Virus record (IMG/VR): IMGVR_UViG_3300011115_000319
Location: 1 to 26,135 of that record
Reading direction: 5' to 3' (one strand)
Source: a virus
Length of the DNA stretch: 26,135 nucleotides
The position numbers were made by a program, and so were the translations under genes. Within the stretch, counting starts at the first letter, position 1; each line of letters starts with the position of its first letter. The notes under the pieces are model-generated. The model was not told where the DNA came from, did not search any database, and was given only the letters and a program-made list of their open reading frames with translations. Shown here piece by piece: positions 14,349-20,903 of this stretch.

Positions 14349-14820
14349 GCCATATAAAAATAGACTTGCTATACCATACATCACACCATCAGGTGTGGTT
14401 GATTTAAGATTCCGTAGTATAAATAATGAAGACCCCAAGTATATGGGATTAGTCGGTGCTAAAACTACGATGTTTAATACACAAGCATTATTTGCAGCAG
14501 ACAAATACATATGTGTAACCGAAGGAGAGTTTGATTGTATTATGATGTCAGTCAAAACAATACATCCAACAGTAGGTATACCAGGGGCTAACAACTGGAA
14601 GCCCCACTATGTTAAACTATTGGATGACTTTGAAACAGTGATAGTATTAGCAGACGGAGACGCAGCAGGACTAGAGTTCGGCAAGAAGATAAGTAGGGAA
14701 CTAGGCAATGTCAACATCATTAGTATGCCTGATGGTGAAGATGTCAATAGTATGATAATCAAGAAGGGAAGTAACTGGATACATGAACGAATCGAACAAT
14801 GTATTTCCACCATTAGATGA
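14185..14820 (+). CDS. Primase catalytic part with Toprim domain
   Basis: A 211-aa protein: residues 27-80 match the actinophage DnaG-like core (DYLASRQLS, HLGVV, PGHEPYKNRLAIPY, VVDLRFRS), and residues 108-175 are a Toprim domain (VTEGEFD with Glu113, LADGDAAG with Asp157 and Asp159) that binds metals for RNA-primer synthesis. The frame is +1 relative to 13968-14348, with 164 bases of overlap. AGGAGG eight bases before ATG 14185 supports independent initiation, but a frameshift or assembly error could also give a single fused primase. Confidence 0.8.
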   Translation: MRLSSSQRQFLLQATQRYAAKIELATDYLASRQLSVEEANIFHLGVVDEPLPGHEPYKNRLAIPYITPSGVVDLRFRSINNEDPKYMGLVGAKTTMFNTQALFAADKYICVTEGEFDCIMMSVKTIHPTVGIPGANNWKPHYVKLLDDFETVIVLADGDAAGLEFGKKISRELGNVNIISMPDGEDVNSMIIKKGSNWIHERIEQCISTIR

Positions 14821-15097
14821 TAGGTTTTGGGAACATCTCAAACACTTAGACTTTTCTATTGCTATACCAATCTCACAAACTAAGATGCTTAATATCTTGG
14901 GAGCACTAGAAGATATATATATTGCACTGGCTAAAAATAACATAGAAGATGCAACCATGTACCTTACAGCATTAGGTGCACTGCTAGTAGCCTCTAAGTA
15001 TGACAAGGCAGATGAAGTATGGGAAGAGTTAGTAGTAAAAGAAGCAATGCATAACTTTGATAAGCATTTGAAAGAGGTAATAGATGAAGAACAGTGA
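14783..15097 (+). CDS. Hypothetical all-helical acidic protein, 104 aa
   Basis: ATG 14783 lies inside the primase end (38-base overlap). The product is helical and acidic, with LNILGALEDIYIALAKN and ATMYLTALGALLVASKYDKA in the middle and KEAMHNFDKHLKEVIDEEQ at the end. No motif I can name. It overlaps the Nmad1-like gene by 14 bases. Likely a small replication or nucleotide-metabolism accessory by position only. Confidence 0.6.
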   Translation: MNESNNVFPPLDDRFWEHLKHLDFSIAIPISQTKMLNILGALEDIYIALAKNNIEDATMYLTALGALLVASKYDKADEVWEELVVKEAMHNFDKHLKEVIDEEQ

Positions 15098-15398
15098 TGA
15101 TGTAGACGTAATCTTAAATGAACTGGCAACAATTCTATATAAAAAACATGAAGATTATGGTCCAATGAATATTGCTGGAGCACCAGGTGGCCCAATGAAT
15201 GGGCTACGAGTACGCATGTATGACAAGTTGGCTAGACTTGCACACCTTGGAGATAACGACACGCCGAACTATGAATCCGTGGAAGATACTCTTATTGACC
15301 TAGCAAACTATGCTATAATTGGTTTACTAGTCCAACGTGGACAATGGGAAGGCATACCTAATGGCGCAGCGAAGCAGACGGATAGTAGTCCTCAGTGA
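15084..15398 (+). CDS. Nmad1-like (DUF1599) nucleotide-modification-associated protein
   Basis: A 104-aa protein resembling Nmad1/DUF1599: KKHEDYGPMNI (20-30), GPMNGLRVRMYDKLARLAHL (36-55) and YESVEDTLIDLANYAIIGLL (63-82). The spaced acidic residues E64, E67, D68 and D72 recall MazG-type all-helical nucleotide pyrophosphohydrolases, so hydrolysis of a (d)NTP is plausible. The family is named for its association with phage nucleotide-modification genes. GAGG precedes ATG 15084. It overlaps the phosphoesterase gene by 38 bases. A hairpin at 15187-15207 lies in the GGPMNG-coding stretch. Confidence 0.75.
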   Translation: MKNSDDVDVILNELATILYKKHEDYGPMNIAGAPGGPMNGLRVRMYDKLARLAHLGDNDTPNYESVEDTLIDLANYAIIGLLVQRGQWEGIPNGAAKQTDSSPQ

Positions 15399-16110
15399 CT
15401 TACAGATTCCGTACCAAGACAACCGAATAGTAGATGCAACACTAGAGTTTATAAGATATTACAAGCCAGATGAACTCTGGTGTGTAGGAGACGAACTAGA
15501 TGCACCCGAACCTAGTCGTTGGAACAAAGGAATGGCAGGAGAATACGCAGAAACATTACAGGACAGTATAGATTTAACGCACGAGACAATGGCTAGTTAC
15601 CGTAAAGCATTAGGTAACAAGCCATTTGTTATTCAACGTAGCAATCATACTGACCGCATTGATACATATATACGTAAGTATGCACCAGCATTTCAATCAC
15701 TTGATTCATTAAAGATTGAAACTCTGTTAGGCTACGACAAGTTAGGTATCACATACCTTCATAAGATGAAGGAACTATTACCTGGTTGGGTAATGGCACA
15801 CGGAGATGAAGGCGCACTTAACCGTGCACCTGGTGCTACTGCACTTAACTTAGCAAAACGATTAGGCAAATCAGTAGTGTGTGGACACACACATAGGGTA
15901 GGTCTACAACATGAAACATCAGGAATGTATGGAAAAACCAGTACTTTATACGGGTTAGAGGTCGGTCACATGATGGACATGTCAAAGGCTCACTACCTAA
16001 CATCAGGTTCTGCCAACTGGCAGCACGGCATAGGTATACTTGTAGAGACTAACCGCAAGGTTACTCCATTTGCTGTACCTATCGTCAATGGTGAGGTACT
16101 CATTCCATAA
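15361..16110 (+). CDS. Calcineurin-like metallophosphoesterase
   Basis: A 249-aa protein with the full two-metal phosphoesterase set: LSDLQIPY (Asp13; Gln replaces the usual His), GDELD (43-47), NH (95-96), AHGDE (146-150) and GHTHR (175-179). GNH is replaced by SNH. Substrate unknown: such phage enzymes may act on nucleotides, cyclic nucleotides or DNA ends. I use ATG 15361 with GAAGG nine bases upstream; ATG 15337 is possible. Overlaps Nmad1-like by 38 bases and abuts the sigma-like gene (TAATG). Confidence 0.85.
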   Translation: MAQRSRRIVVLSDLQIPYQDNRIVDATLEFIRYYKPDELWCVGDELDAPEPSRWNKGMAGEYAETLQDSIDLTHETMASYRKALGNKPFVIQRSNHTDRIDTYIRKYAPAFQSLDSLKIETLLGYDKLGITYLHKMKELLPGWVMAHGDEGALNRAPGATALNLAKRLGKSVVCGHTHRVGLQHETSGMYGKTSTLYGLEVGHMMDMSKAHYLTSGSANWQHGIGILVETNRKVTPFAVPIVNGEVLIP

Positions 16111-16733
16111 TGTCTTACATTGAAGAATACAATATGTTAGTACAACAACTTGCTAGTGAGTATGCTAAGCGTTACACTATAGTGGAACGTAATGACATAG
16201 CACAAGAGTTGTGGGTATGGTTTGTTGCACATCCCCGTAAGTACAAAGAATGGTTAGAGTTAGAACAGAAAGACCGTGATAAGATAATTGCTAAATCATT
16301 ACGAAACGCAGCACTTAAGTTCTGTGAACGAGAGAAGGCTAAGCATAGTGGTTATCAATCATCTGATTTATATTATTATGATGCATCAGTAATAGAAACA
16401 TTTCTTCCTTCTATTATTAGTAACTCATATGAAATGCCATCAAAAATACAAGACTTAAACTCTAAGTCTGGTGGCAGTGTACTAAGTGAAGGCAATAACT
16501 GGCTAACATTAAGGTCAGATATAGCAAAGGCTTACTATAAACTTAGTGAAGCAAAACAAAATATACTACGTCTACGATTTAGTATTGAGCAACCTGACTG
16601 GACAGAGTTAGGTAAAGAAATGGATAGCACACCAGATGGTGCGCGCATGAAAGTACAACGAGCAATCAATTCTATTATCAAAATATTAGGTGGATGGAAA
16701 CCATACCGAGATGACGATGCAACAAGTAGTTGA
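16110..16733 (+). CDS. Sigma-70-like factor (phage)
   Basis: A 207-aa protein with a region-2-like N-terminal helical part (VERNDIAQELWVWFVAHP; KSLRNAALKFCEREKAKH) and a C-terminal region-4-like helix-turn-helix (AKQNILRLRFSIEQPDWTEL, then PDGARMKVQRAINSI). It would steer host RNA polymerase to phage promoters, or may only bind DNA. ATG 16110 overlaps the previous stop. It opens a cassette of four regulators. Region 2 is weak, so it could be a sigma-fold DNA-binding protein without promoter-melting ability. Confidence 0.7.
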   Translation: MSYIEEYNMLVQQLASEYAKRYTIVERNDIAQELWVWFVAHPRKYKEWLELEQKDRDKIIAKSLRNAALKFCEREKAKHSGYQSSDLYYYDASVIETFLPSIISNSYEMPSKIQDLNSKSGGSVLSEGNNWLTLRSDIAKAYYKLSEAKQNILRLRFSIEQPDWTELGKEMDSTPDGARMKVQRAINSIIKILGGWKPYRDDDATSS

Positions 16734-16902
16734 CCTAACAGGTGAGCCTACCTTTGCATGCATATGCGGTTGTAAGATGTTTAAAGTTATAGTAATGTGG
16801 GATGAAGAAACCAGAGCAGTTGGCTGGTATGATTTAAAACAAGAATGTATTGCATGTGGTACTCTAACCACTGCACCTACCGAGATAGATGGATATGAGT
16901 GA
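16711..16902 (+). CDS. Small zinc-ribbon protein
   Basis: A 63-aa product in the frame after the sigma-like gene. It has CICGC (about residues 18-22) and ECIACG further on (two CxC/CxxC knuckles flanking MFKVIVMWDEETRAVGWYD), a zinc-ribbon arrangement seen in small transcription-related proteins. Start uncertain: ATG 16711, 16717 or 16690 are all in frame; 16711 is chosen by overlap with the upstream stop. It overlaps the FmdB-like gene start (TGATG). Confidence 0.6.
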   Translation: MTMQQVVDLTGEPTFACICGCKMFKVIVMWDEETRAVGWYDLKQECIACGTLTTAPTEIDGYE

Positions 16903-17063
16903 TGCCTAATTATGACTTCAAGTGTAACTTTTGTAGCGCAGTGGTGGAAGTACAAGACCCGCTCCCGCCAGTCTGTTCTACCTGTAGCAACACAATGGTA
17001 CGAATCTGGACAGCCCCAGCCATTAAGTTTAACGGCTCGGGATTCTACAGCACAGGAGGATAA
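16902..17063 (+). CDS. FmdB-like zinc-ribbon protein, 53 aa
   Basis: The start MPNYDFKCNFCSA, then CSTCSN and a C-terminal APAIKFNGSGFYSTGG match the small FmdB-type putative regulatory zinc-ribbon proteins (CxxC ... CxxC). Common in actinobacteria and their phages; real function uncertain, perhaps transcriptional. ATG 16902 overlaps the previous stop. Its end provides AGGAGG for the WhiB gene three bases on. Confidence 0.8.
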   Translation: MPNYDFKCNFCSAVVEVQDPLPPVCSTCSNTMVRIWTAPAIKFNGSGFYSTGG

Positions 17064-17065
17064 GC

Positions 17066-17323
17066 ATGAAAACCTTTATCGAAACACCTAACTGCGTTGG
17101 TACAGACCCCGATGCTTTCTTTACTAAAGATGATAGCGGTACATATACTGATATACTTATGCTTCAAAAAATATGCGGCAACTGTGCCGCAGTTAAAGAG
17201 TGCCTTGACTATGCGCTACGTCATGATGTCAAAGGATACTGGGGCAATACAAATGAAAACCAACGTAGCAAGATACGCAAACAACTTAATATCATAGCAC
17301 GTCCGCTATACCAAGACTACTAG
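17066..17323 (+). CDS. WhiB-family Fe-S transcription regulator
   Basis: An 85-aa WhiB-like protein: four cysteines (10, 37, 40, 46; C-x26-CxxC-x5-C) to hold a 4Fe-4S cluster and GYWGN (57-61), the family turn, followed by a basic patch NENQRSKIRKQLN. WhiB proteins bind region 4 of the host primary sigma factor and DNA; phage copies can block or redirect host transcription. The family is restricted to actinobacteria and their phages, so it is the strongest host clue here. AGGAGG precedes ATG 17066. Confidence 0.92.
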   Translation: MKTFIETPNCVGTDPDAFFTKDDSGTYTDILMLQKICGNCAAVKECLDYALRHDVKGYWGNTNENQRSKIRKQLNIIARPLYQDY

Positions 17324-17331
17324 GAGGAAAC

Positions 17332-17490
17332 ATGGAACTATATTTATCCATAGCATTAGGTATCTTTATAGGTGAGATAGGAAAGAAATTTCTATACCAT
17401 CTTGAAGAATGGATTTGGAAGTTTAGGCACCGTAATGACTTACCATACTTACCAAAATGGATGGTCAAAGACGAAGAAGATACTATCTAG
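17332..17490 (+). CDS. Small membrane-anchored protein, 52 aa
   Basis: ATG 17332 follows GGAGG by five bases. The 52-aa product opens with a hydrophobic segment (LYLSIALGIFIGEIG) and continues with charged and aromatic residues (EEWIWKFRHRND). Likely peripheral or single-pass inner-membrane. It is the last gene of the early operon, directly before the convergent terminators. No family recognised. Confidence 0.6.
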   Translation: MELYLSIALGIFIGEIGKKFLYHLEEWIWKFRHRNDLPYLPKWMVKDEEDTI

Positions 17491-17503
17491 AAATAGAAAA
17501 AGA

Positions 17504-17538
17504 ACCCCACCCCCTGTGTTAAGGCAAAGGAGTGGGGT
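17504..17538. terminator. Convergent stem-loop 1
   Basis: ACCCCAC (17504-17510) pairs with GTGGGGT (17532-17538) around a 21-base loop. It lies 13 bases beyond the last early stop in the gap where the two operons converge. The downstream CTTCTAGTCTC is pyrimidine-rich, compatible with a rightward terminator, though the loop is long. Confidence 0.5.
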
Positions 17539-17552
17539 CTTCTAGTCTCTAC

Positions 17553-17568
17553 GGGGCTGCTAAGCCCC
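17553..17568. terminator. Convergent stem-loop 2
   Basis: GGGGCT (17553-17558) and AGCCCC (17563-17568) pair perfectly around GCTA. A weaker alternative CCCTT/AAGGG stem overlaps to 17579. With stem-loop 1 this separates the early (rightward) and late (leftward) transcripts. U-tracts are poor on both sides. Confidence 0.55.
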
Positions 17569-17579
17569 TTAAACAAGGG

Positions 17580-17780
17580 TTATTCTGAGCCAACACCAAA
17601 GTCTGGCTCGTTCTTATCAGCCCATTTAGCAGCAGGAGCAGCCAAAGCACCAATAACTACAGCGTACTGAGGTGCTATATCTGTAAGAAGGGCAATGCCC
17701 ATTACAATAGCAGATGCAAGTACAGCACGAAGGTATGACTTAACGGCTGATGTTTGTTTCTTGTTGAGTGGATTCTTCAT
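17580..17780 (-). CDS. Putative holin
   Basis: A 66-aa protein with a basic start (MKNPLNKKQTSAVKSYLR), two hydrophobic segments (VLASAIVMGIALLTD and YAVVIGALAAPAAKW) and a charged tail: the layout of small class II holins such as r1t-like ones. A holin would form inner-membrane lesions that release the endolysin. ATG 17780 overlaps the endolysin stop (ATGA). Identification is by topology and position; small actinophage membrane proteins in this position are often holins. Confidence 0.65.
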   Translation of the reverse strand: MKNPLNKKQTSAVKSYLRAVLASAIVMGIALLTDIAPQYAVVIGALAAPAAKWADKNEPDFGVGSE

Positions 17781-18253
17781 ATGTGTTCCTTACGTAGGTT
17801 GAGTTTGATTATCAAGGCTTCTGCCTCATCGGGAGTACATGCCATCTCAAAATGCATTTCATCTTTACGGGACTTGTAAGTACCACCCCACTTGACCTTG
17901 TACTTGTTGCATAAAATGTTAATCATCTTTATTTGATTGGCATTGAATGTTCCTGCCTTGCCAAGCGGATGCTTGAGTGCGTTCAAGTCCATTGCACTGC
18001 CAGAGGCGTGATTAGATAAGCCAGTAGTCTCGCCCCTTATGGGGCGGTAGGCGTAACTCCAGTCGTCAAATGTACCGCCGTCAATCTTTTCTACATTGAC
18101 ATGAAACTCTGCAGCAAAGGCTGCAAGTATAGGACCAGCAATCTCATTGCACTGTAATTTTATATCAGTGCCTTTTACTTTAAAGTATTTGATACCAATA
18201 GCCTTTGGGTCTTTGCTTGCAACCCAACCATTAGCACTATGTTCAATCGTCAT
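17777..18253 (-). CDS. Endolysin, M15-type peptidase (D-Ala-D-Ala carboxypeptidase/VanY-like)
   Basis: A 158-aa protein with the M15 zinc site: SNHASGSAMD (80-89; His82 and Asp89) and DEMHFE (131-136; His134), probably with Glu132 as catalytic base. It should cut peptide cross-links of actinobacterial peptidoglycan at lysis. No signal peptide and no separate wall-binding domain are visible. I chose ATG 18253, six bases after GGGAAG, over in-frame ATG 18259. Overlaps the 30-aa gene upstream and the holin downstream. Confidence 0.88.
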   Translation of the reverse strand: MTIEHSANGWVASKDPKAIGIKYFKVKGTDIKLQCNEIAGPILAAFAAEFHVNVEKIDGGTFDDWSYAYRPIRGETTGLSNHASGSAMDLNALKHPLGKAGTFNANQIKMINILCNKYKVKWGGTYKSRKDEMHFEMACTPDEAEALIIKLNLRKEHI

Positions 18254-18335
18254 CTTCATCTTCCCATTGTGATGGGTCTACACTAGGTGTAGGCAATCCC
18301 CAACTTGGCTCAGGTAGTATAGTTGTGTATCCCAT
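18243..18335 (-). CDS. 30-aa Pro/Ser/Asp-rich mini-protein
   Basis: ATG 18335 overlaps the upstream stop (TAATG) and the 30-aa frame ends at 18243 with TGA, overlapping the endolysin start. The product (MGYTTILPEPSWGLPTPSVD, then an acidic tail SQWEDEDDD) has no hydrophobic segment. Tight overlap on both sides makes it likely real. It is not a family I can name. Confidence 0.6.
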   Translation of the reverse strand: MGYTTILPEPSWGLPTPSVDPSQWEDEDDD

Positions 18336-18529
18336 TATTTATCTACCAAAAGAATATACAAATCATCAATACGTTTTTCTAATCTTTGCAAGGAATCCTT
18401 CATTGAACTGCCACCATTGGGCTTAAGTTCATTAAGATAATGCTTGACCATCCATCTAATGCCTCCTGCAAATGCTGAGAAGATTGCTATGCAGGCTACT
18501 GCCACTGTTAGATAGTCCTTGAACTCCAT
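18335..18529 (-). CDS. Small membrane protein with coiled coil, 64 aa
   Basis: N-terminal transmembrane segment (LTVAVACIAIFSAFAGGIRW, about 7-26), basic linker, then a helix likely to form a coiled coil (MKDSLQRLEKRIDDLYILLV). Similar layouts are seen in second holins or antiholins of actinophages. TAATG overlap with the tail gene; overlap with the 30-aa gene. Function by position only. Confidence 0.65.
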   Translation of the reverse strand: MEFKDYLTVAVACIAIFSAFAGGIRWMVKHYLNELKPNGGSSMKDSLQRLEKRIDDLYILLVDK

Positions 18530-20484
18530 TATACTGTCCTTACGGTTATATTAATAACGCCACCAAAGCCATCAAAGCGTTTATCTGGTGGTGTCATACG
18601 GGTGAATGTAACTTGTTCGATTACTGCTTGTTGTGCTTCTCCTGTTGTTAAGTCTTGCCAGGTCAAAACATCGCCTGTTCTTTCAATCTCTTCTAGCAAT
18701 TGCATGCGAGCATATGCTCTACCCTCATAACCAACTACAGTATTAAATCTATCGGTCTCAACATCAAAACACCAAACAGGAAATTGAATTATGCGCTGAC
18801 GTGGAGTAGCAATAGTTGCCTTTGCTTGGTATCCCTTAAAAGTTGGACCAGTAGTAGTGTCAGTTGTATCACGAGTAAATGTAAACTTATATGCAAGAAA
18901 CTCTTGTGCTGCTTCAGGTTGAACTGTTGTTATCTCTACTGCGCCCGTGCCTGAGTTGTAAGTCATATGGTCATACTGCGTTTCATTATTACTAGTACCA
19001 GTGGCAACAGATGATAATGTAAACTCACCTGCTGTAAATGCACCACGTGCAATAAGACGTTTAAAGTTTTTAGGTTCTAAGGTAGAGAATCTAATCTTAC
19101 CTGTAGTTATAGAACCAGATGATGACAGAACTGTAGTTGACTGAATGGCTATGCCATTACTACCTGATGTAGTAAATGCTATCTGGTCAGTATTACCTAC
19201 AAAGTCTACGCTAGTAGCATAGCCAGTAGCACTGCTAAGGTAGGCATCTGGAGCATAAGCAAAACGTAAAGGTTCAATCTCTGCACCTAAGTTAACACGA
19301 TATAATCCAGCACATCCATCAACTGTACCAGCAGCCCAAACATATTTATCACGAAAAGCAAAGTCGCGAACACCATTAGTGTCTTCAAATATAAGTGGAC
19401 CATAAGATAAGTCACCGCTTGTATCTGAGATACTAGCCACACGCATACCCTTATTAGTACCAATCATTAAGTATCCAAGGTAAGACTCAATCTTGTAGAC
19501 TATCTCCCCAATTGGCAGTTGCGCTGCTACAATCCCTGATGTCAGGGTAGGCATTACACCAGCAGTAGATAGAACAAACTTGTAGATGGCAGAGTTACCA
19601 CCAAGGTAACCAGCAGCGTAGATAGCAGAGCCACCTTCAGAAATAGATGACCAAGTCCAATCAGCATTAGGATGTGTATATATAGCCGTAGGCAAGGCAC
19701 GTGATGTGCCTTTGCTACCAGTTAATTCATAAATACTATTAGCAACACCAGCAACAAGACGTTGCTTAACCCAAGAAAGAGTTACTCTTTCGCTACCAGT
19801 TGCGTAGTATTCCGTATATCCAGCAGTAGGTGTAGTAATTTCACCTGAATAAATGTGGTCATTATCTGCTACAAAAAGATGTGCACCATCAGTTGCGATT
19901 GCAAGTGTTGCTGTATCTAAACCAGCAGTTACTACGTGAGTGTATGTAACAGCAGTACCAGTAGCAGTATAGTTATTAATAGTTGTATTTGCTGGTGTCC
20001 ATGCAACAATCTTGTTAGTTGTACTATCCATAACAGAAATAAGTTTATAGATACCAGTAGTAACACCAGACATATTGGCTGTCTCTTTAAGTAGAGTTAC
20101 CTGTCCCTTAGTCCACACATCTACATTGTCTGAGTCAGCAAAACGATAGTTAACTGTCTCACCCGCAGATGGGTCATAGAACTTAATGCCTGTACCATTA
20201 TGGAAAGAAGACTGGCTTCTTAACCACCAACCAGTGAGCGATTGCTCACCTGGTTCTGCTCCAATGTCTGACTGTTCCTTACGAAACGGTGCAGTCTGAC
20301 GGATGTATGGTCTAGCATCACTAATAGCATAAAAGAATGGAAGTCCACCTACTGCTACATCATATGACTCATTAGTGTTTTGCCAAAGAGAAGTAGGTGA
20401 AAGAATACCCAAATCAATAGCAATAGAGCGACCAATGTTAGCATCAGCAGAGCCTCTACCTTCGGTTATATCTCTAGTTGCCAC
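18529..20484 (-). CDS. Large tail protein, beta-rich (putative minor tail protein)
   Basis: A 651-aa beta-rich protein with repeated Gly/Thr/Ser strands (GLYRVNLGAEIEP, YLGYLMIGTNKGMR) and internal blade-like repeats consistent with a propeller in the middle; the C-terminus (VINITVRTV) is typical of tail components. A helical N-terminus is absent. Start is GTG 20484, with AAGGAG five bases upstream. It is probably part of the distal tail or host-contact apparatus. Assigned from length, composition and neighbours; I see no diagnostic motif. A hairpin (20229-20255) lies inside. Confidence 0.7.
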   Translation of the reverse strand: MATRDITEGRGSADANIGRSIAIDLGILSPTSLWQNTNESYDVAVGGLPFFYAISDARPYIRQTAPFRKEQSDIGAEPGEQSLTGWWLRSQSSFHNGTGIKFYDPSAGETVNYRFADSDNVDVWTKGQVTLLKETANMSGVTTGIYKLISVMDSTTNKIVAWTPANTTINNYTATGTAVTYTHVVTAGLDTATLAIATDGAHLFVADNDHIYSGEITTPTAGYTEYYATGSERVTLSWVKQRLVAGVANSIYELTGSKGTSRALPTAIYTHPNADWTWSSISEGGSAIYAAGYLGGNSAIYKFVLSTAGVMPTLTSGIVAAQLPIGEIVYKIESYLGYLMIGTNKGMRVASISDTSGDLSYGPLIFEDTNGVRDFAFRDKYVWAAGTVDGCAGLYRVNLGAEIEPLRFAYAPDAYLSSATGYATSVDFVGNTDQIAFTTSGSNGIAIQSTTVLSSSGSITTGKIRFSTLEPKNFKRLIARGAFTAGEFTLSSVATGTSNNETQYDHMTYNSGTGAVEITTVQPEAAQEFLAYKFTFTRDTTDTTTGPTFKGYQAKATIATPRQRIIQFPVWCFDVETDRFNTVVGYEGRAYARMQLLEEIERTGDVLTWQDLTTGEAQQAVIEQVTFTRMTPPDKRFDGFGGVINITVRTV

Positions 20485-20493
20485 TATATCTCC

Positions 20494-20577
20494 TTAGTAT
20501 AATTGTTCTTCTGCTTCATCTATAGCATCATCTATATCCCGCGCAAGCGGGACTAACTCAGTTAAAAGTGTGTCCAC
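20494..20577 (-). CDS. Possible 27-aa mini-protein
   Basis: GTG 20577 to TAA 20494 encodes 27 aa, one acidic helix (LARDIDDAIDEAEEQLY). No ribosome site precedes the GTG, though the upstream stop is two bases away, so coupling is possible. It contains a TCCCGC/GCGGGA stem with a GCAA tetraloop (20537-20552), which may be the real feature. Confidence 0.3.
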   Translation of the reverse strand: MDTLLTELVPLARDIDDAIDEAEEQLY

Positions 20578-20579
20578 TA

Positions 20580-20882
20580 TTAGTTAACTTGTGTTTTTAG
20601 TACCTCTAAAATTGCAGCAGCCTTAGCCCGTTCAACAATTTCAGTTTTAAGTAAGTTGGTTACTTGGTCAAATTGTTGTAGAACTGCTAAGCGTTCTAAT
20701 CTATCCATTGGGCATTGACGAGCAGCCTCTTGTGATTCAATTCCTTTAAGATGTATAAGGTCTTTATCCCAGTTTCCATCAAGTGTTGCTAGTAATACTT
20801 TATAGTTAGCAACATTTGCAGAATAAGAATTAACTTCTGCTTGACGAGCCTCTAAAGGTGTTATTTGAATTTCTTGTGTCAT
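20580..20882 (-). CDS. Hypothetical protein, 100 aa, helical
   Basis: A 100-aa protein, almost wholly helical after the N-terminal strand (MTQEIQITPLEAR), with heptad-like segments (LERLAVLQQFDQVTNLLK) and a charged C-terminus. ATG 20882 has AAAGGAAAA upstream. It lies between two tail genes, so a tail chaperone or assembly role is plausible; no family recognised. Confidence 0.65.
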   Translation of the reverse strand: MTQEIQITPLEARQAEVNSYSANVANYKVLLATLDGNWDKDLIHLKGIESQEAARQCPMDRLERLAVLQQFDQVTNLLKTEIVERAKAAAILEVLKTQVN

Positions 20883-20903
20883 TGTATTTTCCTTTGTTAG
20901 TAG

